DNA from: Leptodactylus fallax
Taxonomy: Eukaryota; Chordata; Amphibia; Anura; Leptodactylidae
Assembly (NCBI GenBank): GCA_947044405.1
Contig: CAMRHE010000054.1
Span: 5,533,501 to 5,597,500, forward strand
Direction of reading: 5' to 3'
Length of the DNA: 64,000 bases
This document shows positions 1 to 12,023 of the stretch, piece by piece; position 1 is the stretch's first letter, and the number at the start of each line of letters is the position of its first letter. Made by a program: the position numbers and the translations under genes. The notes below the pieces were generated by a model that ran no database searches, was not told the origin of the DNA, and saw only the letters and a list, made by a program, of their open reading frames with translations.

Positions 1-1480
1 AGATGGGGTCATGTGTATGTGGATTCCACATTACTGTCAATTCAGTAAAAGCGACAAGACATCCAAAAATCAAAACCGTACACCAAAAACCAAATAGTGT
101 TCCTTTGGTGCCCGGCTGTGTGCCAAAACAGGAGTATATATATGGCAGTGCTTCTGAGCTGCATGTAGGGTGTTTCCAAAATCAGGAAACAGAGCATAAT
201 ACTGTAACTGGAATGCTGACCTTTTACAGTGTCACAAATTGGGCATGACATATTGGCCACTGAATCAAGCAGTATTGGGTCAAAATGCTCACTATACTCC
301 TTTATAAATTCTTAGAGGGGTGGAATTTCTAAAATGTGGTCACTTTTTGGGGGTTTCCATTATACTGGTACTTTAGAGGTTCTGCAAATGCAATATAGCA
401 CCTGAAAATTATTCCAGCAAAATCGGCCCTCCAAAAGCCAAATAGCACTCTTTACCCATACATCATTTTACTACCACATATGGAATTAGTGCAATGAACT
501 GTGGGGTGTTTTTTCTCCTTTGACTCCTTTTTTTTTCATGTCCCAAGCCAAATAGCGTTCTTTCCATTCTGAGCCCCACCATGTACCCATACTGCAGTTT
601 ATGACTACATGTGGGGTATTGCCGTGTTCATAGGAAGTTGTTTAACGAACTGTGGGGTGCATTTTCTCCTTTGATCCCTTGTAAAAATTAAAAATTTGGG
701 GCTAATTTGATGGTTTATTGGAAAAATGCAATTTTTTTCATTTTCCTGTCCCAATGTTAATAAAATCTGTTAAACAGCTGTGAGATTAAAATGCTCACTA
801 TACCCTATGATATATTCTGTAAGGGGTGTAGTTTCCAAAATAGGTTAACTTTTTGGGGTATTCCATTGTATTGGTATTCTAGGGTTTCTGCAAATGTGAC
901 ATGACACTCAAAAAGTATTCCAGTAAAAACTGCCATCAAAAGACAAATTCCTTTTTGAGCTCCGCCTTGTACAAATACAGCAGTTTATGACCACATCTGG
1001 GGTATTTCTGTGTTCATGAGTAATTGTTTAACAAACTTTGGGGTGCGTTTTCTCCTTGAACCCATTTAAATGAAAAATTTAGGGATAAAGCAATGTTTTA
1101 GTAAGTTTTCAATTTCACGTCCCAATGGAAATAAAATCTGTGAAACAGTTGTGGGGTCAAAATGCTCACTATACCTCTTGATAAATTCCTCGAGGGGTAT
1201 AGTTTCTGAAATGGTGTCACTTTTGGAGGGTTACCACTGTACTGGTACTTTAGGGGCTCTGCAAATAAGACATGGCACCGGAAAACTATTCCTGCAAAAT
1301 CTGCTTTTAAAACACCCATTAATTGATTTGTTAAAGGGTAAACAAACTTCTCAAATGCTATTTTGAATTATTTGAGGGGTGCAGTTTTGAAAATGGGGTG
1401 ATTTAGGGGGGTTTCTAATATTTAGGCTTTTAAAATCCCCTTTAGAACTGAAGTGGTCCCTAAAAAATGGGTTTTGGAAA
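1..1480. repeat. Degenerate tandem repeat, unit about 0.4-0.5 kb
   Basis: The same block recurs at about 278, 788 and 1158: a 'tcaaaatgctcactata' core, then 'ggggt..agtttc..aaat', 'actggta.tttaggg.tctgcaaat' and a 'tttatgac.acat.tggggtatt' stretch. Spacing is about 510 and 370 bp, with a partial copy before position 250. The copies are diverged and carry no credible coding frame; the short open frames here are chance. It resembles a tandem repeat common in frog genomes, which is recollection rather than a search result. Confidence 0.7.
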
Positions 1481-2939
1481 TTTTCTTGTAAATTTAGAAA
1501 TTCACTGTTAGACTAGTAAGCCTTCTAACGTTCAATATAAATTGAAGGATGATTAAAAGATGTTGTCAACATAAAGCAGAGATCTGGTAGATAATATGTA
1601 TTATCATATTTGGGTGGTATGAATATCTGTCTGAAAAGCAGAGCATTTCACATTTTGAAAATTGCTAAATTTTCCAAATTTCCACAAAATGTTCTATTTT
1701 TGTCATAAATAAATGCAAAAAATATTGATCAGTGTTTACCACTAACATGAAGTACAATGTGTCATGAATAAAAAAAAACTAACCTCAAAATCACTTGGGT
1801 AAGTTAAAGGGCTTATCCAGATTCCAAAAATGATCTGCAAATACATCCACAGCAGAGCTAAATATTCACTGTTTCCTTGTGCAGCCTTTTCTTGACTTTA
1901 TTTTACTTGGGGCTCCTTGTATTACTGTTATTTACATGCAATGAATCTGTGAACAAACTATGTTTCCCATGATGCATCTATGCCATGTGGGGCCCCGACG
2001 TAAAGAATCTCAAAGTTATTTCCACATAAAGTGACATATGTCAGTTTAGGAAAATGGGGCTGTATCCTTAAGGCGTTTTTGGCCATGTCCTTAACGGTTA
2101 ATGCAATAAAAACTCATTTGCAATGGTAGTGTATATGACTGCTGGGTTCTGGTATTTGGCAAGTGAACAAAAGCCAAATTATATACAAAATAGAGCCGCA
2201 CAGAATGACTAAATTGCATGTATTTCACTTGGTATTGAACATGTATAGATCATGTGCATAAGGCCTTAAGACTAAACCTAAAGTCATAAAGTACATTGGT
2301 TGTGCTACTATATGTAAGACCAGAATTGAGGACATACATTTGTGCTACATGAATGTTACATTTAAAACTTTTGTGGTCATTCATTTTCACTGTGCATATG
2401 ATAATCTTCACTTAGTATCTTTTATAATATGGAATACTGTATAATATAAAAATATTATGATATGATAACCACTAAGTCAGAACCTGACTGAGACTGAAAT
2501 GCTGCCCTGACATTTGAAAGCAGGCAGGCCCAGTTGCTGTATGGTAAAAGTAAGGCCATAATTGTAAAAGAGAAAAGCCTGGTCTCTATTCAAAGATCAA
2601 CCAAGCACATGGCAACCTGAACAAACAGTTACCATAGAATGCACATTGTGCCGCTATGGTGTATACATAAGTAATAACACCATGCCTACACATAGTATAA
2701 CCAGCTTAGGCCGTAGGTCCACAAAAAGAACAACAGAAGCACCGATGCCTCACACTAATGAAAGTCTATGGGTCCATGAAAAAACGGATGACATCTGTGT
2801 GTCATTCATTTTTCACAGATCCTAATACATACAAAATATAGATAATAAAATGATTTTAAAAAAATGTACATGCTTTTCACATATGTGAAAAGTGGATCAA
2901 CCAACGGTTTTGGAAATCAACCAACCAGAGTATAATAAT
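1481..2939. other. AT-rich intergenic DNA without a gene
   Basis: I see no coding region in either strand. A short stretch at about 2735-2830 (a phrase around 'gtctatgggtcc' followed by 'acggatgac') looks like the remnant of a small MITE-type repeat, but no clear terminal repeats could be matched. Confidence 0.5.
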
Positions 2940-3440
2940 CGGAGGCCCAGGGAAGGTGATTAAAAATAACAAACTCTCATACTCACCTTGCCTTACCTTT
3001 CCTTGGCTTCCTCGCTCCATCCTGCCATCTTCAGCGTCTTCAGGCCCTCTTCTGACATCACTGCTGAGGCCTGTGATTGGGCCTCAGCGGTCACGTGGGG
3101 GCGAACTGACGTCATTAAGCGGTCGCGCCCCATGTGACCGTTGGGGCCTAATCAAAGGCCTCAGTCACATGACGGAAGAGTGCCGAACAGAAAGCTTTGC
3201 CCAGGAGAGGTGAGCATATGTATTTATTATTTTCAGTCAACTCCCCTGGGCTGCCATCTATTGGAAAGGGGCCTGCAATATGCCATGGCCCCTTTCTAAT
3301 AACAGTATGTATAGCGGTCGGGGAGCCAGGCTTTCCCCAACTGCTATCGTGGTCCGGGGCCCCGGTGAGCTCCAGCTGGCCATGGGCCCCATACCCCACC
3401 GGGCCCAGTCGTGGTTGCACCCCCTGCGACCGCGATAGTT
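2940..3440. repeat. GC-rich palindromic interspersed repeat, copy 1
   Basis: Two arms face each other: a 'taaaaataacaaact..tactcacc' type end near 2958-2986 and its inverted counterpart 'ggtgag..atttattattttcagtc' near 3209-3240. The middle carries 'tgctgaggcctgtgattgggc' and acgtca motifs. The same middle recurs at about 34645-34720. Short open frames over it on both strands follow from the GC richness and are not genes. Confidence 0.6.
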
Positions 3441-5220
3441 ACTCCACTGGTTAAATTACTTCTTGCAATGTCAATCAGCTGCTTCTAAGGCCAGCAGGAT
3501 ATTTTCATGTATTAAAAAATTTTTTCCATGTAAAATACCCTTAAAAAGACAAGGGGGCACTCTCTGCGTCTGGAGTAAAAAAGGTTTAATCTCAAAAGAC
3601 AACAAAGCACAGCAGTGGCGGGTAAGAAAGTTCAGAGTTTGGAACACTCAGTCAGAGCAGAGTATATACACAGTGCAGTTCATCACACAGGCGTGACAAT
3701 CCAGTGTGAATTTTCTTGGACTCTTTGCCTTCTAGTATGGATGCAGACTGCCCCTCCCCCTCTCATCTGACTGTAAGTAGAGGAAGTTTGAAGAAGCTGC
3801 AAAACCCCAGTATACATGTTTCTCCTCCACCTATGCAATGTTGAGATGCTAGGTAAAGCAGAGGGAGGAGATTTCAGCTACATTTCAGCCTTTCAAGGAT
3901 TTTACTATCAGGCTGCAATGTTATGTTGAATGCTTTCATGAGAAATTAGAGTCCTTAACGAAATTAGAGTTGTTAATGGTGGACACTGTATTCAGAATCT
4001 CTGATGAACTGAAATATAAAGCTGTGTTATATGCAAAATAAATTGTTCCTTACCTTGGTTAAATTAGATTTTTTGTGTAAGGTATAGTGATATTAACAGG
4101 GTAGTCCTATCTCAAGGATCCTATCTATACTGGTAGCTTATGTAAATTCAAGAGTTTAACTAAATACATTGCTGTAGCAATGCTTCTTCTTTTCCTGCTA
4201 TGTGAAATTATTCCTCCCATTGCTTACAGATTGTTGTCAAGGCACCCAGCCTGTTATCTGGTCTTAGGTTGGACTCACTCACTGCTCCCTGGAGCCGTTA
4301 TTTACTGCTCTTCCATTCAGGCAATCAGGTCAGCTAATTGCAGTTTGCTGATAAAGGCTCTGACAGTGTCTAATCTCTCTATGTAATGGGAATTATGAGA
4401 TAGGAGAAGACAGTAGCAAGAAATTGTGAGCTAAAACGTAACATATACTAAGAGCCTCTAAAAACAAATAAAAATAAAATAAAGGCTAAAACCAAAGTTC
4501 CTTGGGAAGAATGGCCCCAATAATTCAGAGAGTGGTGAGTCCCCTGCATACCACTCAAAAATGTTTATACTGTACACTATGGCAATCAAATAAACCTCAA
4601 AACAGAGTACAATAATAATAAGGGTAAGTAACCTGTCAATTCTGAATGGCATAAATCACTATCATATCAAGTGTATAAAATGGGGTGATGTGGTAAACCA
4701 TAGAACAATATTGTGGTTACCCCCCTCTTTTTATCTTCCCTGTATTAAGCTTTCTCACTACTCTTCCCTCCTTGTTCCCCCCTTTTCTTACTAACCTCTA
4801 TTACCCCCACACACACTTTCCTGTTCTCTTTACATCTCTCTTCCCTCCTTCCTCCCCTTGCTTCCTTTACCTGCTTCCTCCTCTGTACCAGAAAGCTACA
4901 TGTTGTACCTGATAATCCAATGCATTGTCTCTCATCATTGTTTGTTTGTATTTGCATCATATTATACTGATCTTCAGTTCTCCTATTTAATAGCTTATTG
5001 TAAACAAAGATTTGTTTTTTGCCCTTTATTACTTTTATGATTGTTGTGCATGTAAACTTTTCTGGAATTTTCATAAATAAAAATATGAATTAATAAAAAA
5101 AGAACAATATTGTGGTTAGTCTATTGTGTGCCATGTAAACCTCCTTGACATTCTATTTGCTGCAGCAATCTATTATGCAAGTGTGAATATGTTGCAATGT
5201 TATTACTCAGTCCTATAATA
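3441..5220. other. AT-rich intergenic DNA, nothing recognised
   Basis: No conserved frame or terminal repeats seen. A pyrimidine-rich tract lies at about 4720-4880; the minus-strand open frame across it is simply the purine-rich complement and is not accepted as a gene. Confidence 0.5.
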
Positions 5221-6787
5221 CAGTCATGGCCAAAAGTTTTGAGAATGATACAAATATTAATTTTTACAAAGTCTACTGCTTCAGTTTTTCTAATGGCAAT
5301 TTGCATATACTCCAGAATGTTATAAAGAGTGATCAGCTTAACAGCAATTACTTGCAAAGTCAATATTTGCCTAGAAAATGAACTTTATCCCCCAAAACAC
5401 ATTTCAACATCATTGCAGCCCTGCCTTAAAAGGACCACCTAACATCGTTTCAGTGATTGCTCCATTAACACAGGTGTGGGTGTTGATGAGGACAGGGCTG
5501 GAGATCAATCTGTCATGATTAAGTAAGAATGACACCACTGGACACTTTAAAAGGAGGCTGGTTCTTGCCATCATTGTTTCTCTTCTGTTAACCATGGTTA
5601 TCTCTAAAGAAACACGTGCAGTCATCATTGCACTGCACAAAAATGGCCTAACTGGGAAGAGTATTGCAGCTAGAAAGATTGCACCTCAGTCAACAATCTA
5701 TCGCATCATCAAGAACTTCAAGGAGAGAGGTTCCATTGGTGCCAAAAAGGCTCCAGGGCGCCCAAGAAAGACCAGCAAGCGGCAGGACCGTCTCTTAAAA
5801 GTGTTTCAGCTGCGGGATCGGGCTACCAGCAGTGCAGAGCTTGCTGAGGAATGGCAGCAGGCAGGTGTGAGTGCATCTGCACGCACTGTGAGGCGGAGAC
5901 TCTTGGAGCAAGGCCTGGTCTCAAGGAGGGCAGCAAAGAAGCCACTTCTCTCCAGAAAAAACATCAGGGACAGACTGATATTCTGCAAAAGGTACAGGGA
6001 GTGGACTGCTGAGGACTGGGGTAAAGTCATTTTCTCTGATGAATCCCCTTTTCGATTGTTTGGAACATCTGGAAAACATCTTATTCGGAGAAGAAGAGGT
6101 GAGCGCTACCACCAGTCTTGTCTCATGCCAACTGTAAAGCATCCTGAAACCATTCATGTGTGGGGTTGCTTCTCAGCCAAGGGAATCGTCTCTCTCACAG
6201 TCTTGCCTAAAAACACAGCCATGAATAAAGAATGGTACCAGAATGTCCTCCAAGAGCAACTTCTCCCAACCGTCCAAGAGCAGTTTGGCGCTCAACAATG
6301 CCTTTTCCAGCATGATGGAGCACCTTGCCATAAAGCAAAGGTGATAACTAAATGGCTCAGGGAACAAAACATAGAGATTTTGGGTCCATAGCCTGGAAAC
6401 TCCCCAGATCTTAATCCCATTGAGAACTTGTGGTCAATCATCAAGAGACGGGTGGACAAACAAAAACCAACAAATTCAGACAAAATTAAAGCATTGATTC
6501 TGCAAGAATGGACTGCTATCAGTCAGGATTTGGTCCAGAAGTTGATTGAGAGCATGCCAGGGAGAATTGCAGAGGTCCTGAAGAAGAAGGGTAAACACTG
6601 CAAATATTGACTTGCTGCATTAACTCATTCTAACTGTCAATATAAGCTTCTGTTACTCATAATATGAATGCAATTATATTTCTGTATGTGATAAAAACAT
6701 CTGACAAACACACATAAAAACCAGAGGGCAGCAGATCATGTGAAAATATAATATTTGTGTCATTCTCAAAACTTTTGACCATGACTG
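5221..6787 (+). mobile_element. Tc1-like transposon, family A, copy 1 (1,567 bp)
   Basis: The element starts with CAGTCATGGCCAAAAG and ends with the inverted form ending CATGACTG. A TA lies immediately outside both ends (5219-5220 and 6788-6789), the standard Tc1/mariner target duplication. The inverted repeats match over about 40 bp. It carries one transposase frame (5594-6610). A sister copy of identical length lies in the opposite orientation at 60180-61746. This copy is not autonomous as read, because its transposase has a nonsense codon. Confidence 0.93.
5594..6610 (+). pseudogene. Tc1 transposase, family A, one in-frame stop
   Basis: The protein would be 338 residues, the usual length for a Tc1 transposase. 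It catalyses cut-and-paste transposition in the nucleus by binding the terminal repeats and nicking DNA with a DDE triad. The N-terminal half reads as paired helix-turn-helix DNA-binding domains with a GRPRK-type hook (here PGRPRKTSKR). Catalytic motifs follow: VIFSDESPF, FQHDGAPCH and PDLNPIENLW. The start at 5594 has a good context (AACC ATG G) and matches the sister copy. A TAG at 6389-6391, between the second and third catalytic motifs, truncates the protein before the catalytic glutamate. No frameshift was found, so this break is the only lesion I see. Confidence 0.92.
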
Positions 6788-7861
6788 TACATAGTGACTA
6801 ATATATAGTCACTTGCTCACTGTGTGAAAATTCTGCAGCAAAGTATAAGTAAGTCCGCCAATAGTACGGTTAATACATAGAAACCGAGCGCCGGTAAATA
6901 GACAGAAGCACAGTGTAACCAGGCAAAGGTAAGTATTGTACTAATTGCAGGTAGTGATAGAGTAATGCAATTCACCAAGCGGTCAAAAAATGTATATGGA
7001 GATCAAGCTCCAGTGAGGACAAGAAAACCACTGCGAAGCCAGACCAAGGTAAATGACACTGTTGTCGCAATCGGCAGGATGCAAATGTGTAGCGGAGCTG
7101 GCTGTGCATGTAATTAACCAAGTGACTCAGATATAAACAACAAACAAACAGCATAGGCTTATCCTGGGTGTTATGTGGGCCGCATGTTAAATCAAGGCAA
7201 GTAGAGAGTATTGAAAAGAGGAGTATTGAAAACTATCTATTTATCTAACCTTAGGGCATTCTGTCCCTACCCATATGTTTCACTGGTATAGAGAGACCTT
7301 CTACCACCTTACATATGGGATAGAGAACTATTAGAGTTAAATGAATCCAATACTTTCAACAAATTCGTGGGCTACTAAACCGTTAGTGTGTCATAAGTTT
7401 TAGTGCCCTAAACCGGCCAATAAAAGAAACTGTTTTTGCAATCTAGAAAGATTAATTTACTGCATACCTCACTGGGGATGACTAATGCATTTGCATTGTG
7501 CACATATAGCTGAGGACAATATTTCATACTACACTGTGAATTTGCCTAATATGCAGTATGTACTATTATCAGCTTTATTTGTGCATGCACATAAAACCAC
7601 TGGATTTCCAGACTCAAACCCAATAAGTGATACCATGTTCATTTTCTAAAGATTGGAGAAATAGCCTGTTTTGATACTGACAAGTTTAGAACACTAAATC
7701 CCAGCTGCATAGCAACATGCTGGTAGTAAGTGGCCCTAAACCTGACAGCAGGGGCCTGAGCTGTGCTGCCAATAGGACTTAAATACACATTCAACTCTCA
7801 CAGAAATGTCTAAATATGGATTTAGTTCTTTGGAGTGCAATAATCACACTTCATTTAGTTA
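6788..7861. other. Intergenic DNA, nothing recognised
   Basis: AT-rich, with no coding frame, terminal repeats or RNA gene seen on either strand. Confidence 0.5.
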
Positions 7862-8110
7862 TATACATATACACTATATGGTCAAAGCATTGGGACACCT
7901 ACATATTGCATCTACAGTACAAAAGCTTTATGGGATCTTATTATGAATCCATAGTAATTAATATGGAGTTGGTCCCCGCTTTGCAGGTAAATAGCGTCCA
8001 CACTTCTAGGAAGTCTTTCTACAACATTTTTTAAGTGTGTATATGGAACTTTTTGTGGGACTTCTTTGGATTACAAGGATGTTTACTAATAAAATCACTG
8101 CTCATTTAAT
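7862..8110 (+). repeat. End fragment of a Tc1/mariner-type element
   Basis: Begins 'TA CACTATATGGTCAAAGCAT' then 'TGGGACACC', followed by 'atatggagttggtcccc'. This is a terminal-repeat pattern I recognise from a common fish and frog DNA transposon. No matching opposite end was found within 1.5 kb, so only one end survives here. It may belong with the relic transposase that follows. Confidence 0.55.
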
Positions 8111-8289
8111 TATTATAAATTAACATATTTGCATACAAAGTCAAGCCATAAGGTTGTGCAAATCAAGAAAGTAGCATGTGTCACTAACATCTACAAATGA
8201 TCAATCTGTGGCATGTGGGATGCACACAAAAGTCCGATTGAATGCAAAGTTTTTTGCCACATGAAACATCAAAAATTGGATCAAGTGAT

Positions 8290-8860
8290 GTGGGATGATT
8301 GTGTTATGCCTTCTGTCTGTCGACGTGCCAGTTAGCTCCACTTGTCGCAAACTGAGAGGGAACGAATCCTTGAAGGTGGAAAACTTGGTTTCTCACTCCA
8401 ACAAATCACTATGTGCCCAGGTCAAAACTCAGCACTTTTCAACACTGCATGTCCTTGTGGTTGGAAAATAATGTCAGAGTGGAATGACAGCAAGAGGTGT
8501 GTGGAGGCAAACCTCTGCACCGATAAACTGTCTGATTGGAAGAATGAACCATTGTGATCCATTCTGTGAGACCTCCAAGTAAAACTGGACATCACATTCA
8601 ATGCCTCGGGGGGCAAAGAAGCTATCAGACATTGATATCAGGCATTGATTATCATGTGTACAGTAGCCTAATGTTCAGTAGCCAGAACACTCTAGTCTTC
8701 AATTCAGGCATTACATTGATTTGGGTGTGGAAGCGGGCCATATGTTGTTTGTTCTACTGTGAGCAGCCTGTGTGGCCTAAACGTGACACCATGGCCTGTA
8801 GTGTCTCTGGACTTGTCTCCCATTGAGCACATCTGGGATGTCAGCGGCTGTGTTTGGTAT
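8290..8860 (+). pseudogene. Badly decayed Tc1-like transposase relic
   Basis: Fragments in shifting frames recall a Tc1 family: 'SQTERERILEGGKLGFSLQQI' (about 8342-8410) resembles the first helix-turn-helix, and 'SLDLSPIEHIWDV' (about 8805-8845) resembles the PDLSPIEH-W motif holding the third catalytic residue. The region between has too many frameshifts and stops to follow. It is about half the length of a full transposase, so internal deletion is likely. It is non-functional. Confidence 0.55.
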
Positions 8861-9020
8861 GCATTTCAGCAAGGATCATTCAGTTTGGGAAAATCTCTTT
8901 AAGGTACTGTAAGCCTACCCATTAATACTAATGCTTTTTAAAGTAGGTCATGGTACAGTATGGTATGTTTCATACATTCCTGTGATGTACTAAACTCTGC
9001 CTGCTATCTTTAAGTAGGAC

Positions 9021-9207
9021 TGTGGTCACACTAGCAAGCAGGACTTTTTTCTCTGCCGAAACCGGGCGTAAATCCGGCGGACCCCATTTTAATCTATGGG
9101 GTCCATGGTTTTCCACGGGTATCAGCTTTTTCAGGGGATAGGGTTTCCATTTTTTGGGTCCCCAAGCGGACCCAAAGTATGGAGACCCGAACGCTAGTGT
9201 GAACCTA
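9021..9207. repeat. Short palindromic MITE
   Basis: The ends are inverted copies: 'tggtcacactagc' on the left and 'gctagtgtgaacc' on the right, about 185 bp apart. No coding content. Similar hairpin MITEs occur at 41244-41879 and 42934-43085 with related but distinct ends. Confidence 0.6.
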
Positions 9208-10559
9208 GTTTGTAATCTTATTTGATAAATTGCGTGAGGGTTTTTTTTATTGCTGTGTTTTTTTTTTACATGTTTGTTTGCTTATTTATAATCTCAGGCA
9301 CACAGATAATCAAATTACTAGTCAATCTCTTTACTAATACATCACTGCCCATTATGACCTAAAATCATATCAGATATTAGAAACTTGAATAAAGCTAATG
9401 GTCAGGCTTAGAACATTACAAGAATATATCAAATATACTATGCTATTAATATTTAAAAAAATACTAGTAATACTAGTATTAAAAGGTGGGCTTACATTAA
9501 GGATCAAAGAAACTGCAACATTTTATATAGCACATGCCTAGTTGTCTAACACAATGATGCAAAGTGTAAAGAAATAGTGCAGCACTTATGTCTTTGCATA
9601 ACATCATCGTGCATATGAAATGAACTTCATAGCACTATATTTGTCAGGGGAAAATCTATTCCCTCAATATTCATATGTTAAAATAACTTTAGGTACAGTA
9701 TAACCACATAAATACATCACACATGTTTTTATACAGTTATCCCATCGTACCTCCAAAAATCATTAGGATATACAAATATAATGATCACAAACTAAAAAGA
9801 GATAAGGATTTTGCATTGGGCCCCAAGAGGTTCAAGTTTTCAGGACAGGTCATCAATATTAGATCTGTGCGGTTTCAACGCTCAAGACCCCTGCAAATCT
9901 GCTGGACAGAGACAGTGCAGCTCTCAGTAATATATACATACTGCGAGCCACACTGCTCACTTGCTGTATAAACTATAGCAGCAAGGCAGATACCACAGAG
10001 TTGAACCATAGTCTTTGGAACCCTGCAGTAAAAACTGGATAACTGCTTTAAATGGTACTGAAGGTAATTGGACTCTTGTTTGATTCATACAATTGCTGAT
10101 CAAATTAATTTGTTGGTGAAGGAGCTCAACTGTTAGAATGTACAACCCAATTCCTACAAAGAAATGCAGGAATACATTTCTCTCAAAATGAAAGACTTCC
10201 CCAGCCAAATAAGTTTCCACACAAAATTCTTATACTCACAAAGAATAAAAGTTATATCATAGATCTAGCATTATTTATAAAGCCACATCCAGAACGATGT
10301 ACTGTATTTAACCAGCCTGACTGTTGTTTGATACAACTTACAGTAGGTGCTCACCTCCCATATTTATCTATTAGACAGATTTGGTACAAGCTAAACTACT
10401 GTAAGTCAATATACCTATATACATTATACAATACAGTAGGAATTCCCAAAAGCCATAAGAGGGTGCAGAGGGTAAAATGGTATACTGTTGCTCCTCCTTG
10501 CCTTACCACATGATCAGAACAGACTAATAATGATGAAATATAAAAATGTCTGCCTCTTT
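9208..10559. other. AT-rich intergenic DNA, nothing recognised
   Basis: No gene, terminal repeats or RNA gene seen. The small open frames in this stretch have no recognisable motif. Confidence 0.5.
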
Positions 10560-11170
10560 GGGGATCTACAGTACATATAAAAAATGAAAATAAACATACC
10601 AGGAATCTCTCCCAAACTGATAATATATAAAATTATTTATCCCAAGCAGTGAACACTGTAGCAGGAAAAATAATCAAAATAGAAAAATGTAATAGAAAGT
10701 AATTAAAACAACAGACATTCCCCAAAATGGTATTAATGGTAAAATGGTATTAAGACTAAAACTTTCTCCACAAAAATAGACCTTGCACAGCTGCGTACAT
10801 GGAAATATAAAAAAAATGTTAATTGTCAGAATATGGCAATGCAAACAGTTTTTTCAAAGGTTTACATTTTTTTAAAGATATCAAAACATAAGAAAAAATA
10901 ATATAAGTTAGTATCACCATTATTTTACTGACCTGCAGAATGCAGCTGATATGTCACTATTATCACAAATTGAGTGATGTAAAAACAAAACCTGTACAAA
11001 AATGGCACTACTGCTGTTTTTACCAATTCTGTCCCATTTTGATTATTTCCCAGCTTCCCGGTACGTCATATGCAATAAAAAATGGTTCCATTGTGAAATA
11101 GAACTTCTGGCTTTTGGAAGGAGAGCTAAAAAAGAAATAGATAAATACCGGCATGTTCCTGAAAGGGTTA
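10560..11170 (+). repeat. Interspersed repeat, copy 1 (ends in 'gaaagggttaatg')
   Basis: A-rich sequence with the phrases 'gcagtgaacactgtag', 'acagctgcgtacat' and 'cagaatatggcaatgcaaa', ending in 'cctgaaagggttaatg'. The first part recurs at 54190-54560 ('cagtgaacactgtag', 'gagaatatgacaatgcaaa'). No coding content. The source element was not identified. Confidence 0.55.
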
Positions 11171-12023
11171 ATGACAAATGTCATAAAACCAATAAATAAA
11201 TAAAGAGACTAAAAATTACCTATGAAAAAATAAAACACAGCTCTGAACTTGACTTTGTACTATATACCCTTTTAGATAATAGTGAACTTTTTTTTTCTGT
11301 TGTTTAATGGTTTTATAGATTGAAATGCCCTTTGGAACAATTTTAGCAGTTGTAAAATGAGAGATTGTTTGATCTGAGAATCTCTGTGGTTTTGTAATGG
11401 TCTAATGGTCAGAAAACATGTGTTTCTACAGTGATGGGGCAGAGATGAGTCACAATAAGGTCATTTCAAATAAGCGAACACTATAAGTGCTGGTATAAAA
11501 GACAAATCAGAAGTGCACAATAAGCTTTCAAAGTGAATCATTTTCTGCAGTGTCAATAAAAGAACAGTGTATGGAGGTGACATCTCCTAATGTCATGTAG
11601 TCATCTGGACTTCCTGATTATGCCAGCTTCTCAGTAACGTTTAACCAGTACAAATACAGCTTCTTCTGTTTCCGTAAAACTGATAGTTCTGCACAATTTG
11701 TTTTATTTCAATTAAGTAAAAAGCCATTTGAAAAATGAACCTTTCAATACACAACTGAAGCACGGTTACGAAACGAAGCTCAGGAAAGCACAATGTTCAA
11801 TACCATGATACTATTCAAACAACACTGGAACTTACTATTATTCTGGAGCTCTTAGACTGAAAAAATGGGTAAAGGAAACACGGGACAAGAAGTTGCATGA
11901 TATATTCCAATATATTTTCTAAATTTAAATAATGGTTCAGTTATAGCAAAATAAGAACAGAAAACATTTTCACAAATACACATAATAAAGTAATAAATTA
12001 TCCTAAATAATAATGCTTTCATA
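11171..12023. other. AT-rich intergenic DNA, nothing recognised
   Basis: No feature could be supported on either strand. Confidence 0.5.

Noticed and set aside
4745..5074. 109-codon minus-strand frame rich in Lys, Glu and Arg
   Set aside because: Complement of a pyrimidine-rich tract; composition-driven.
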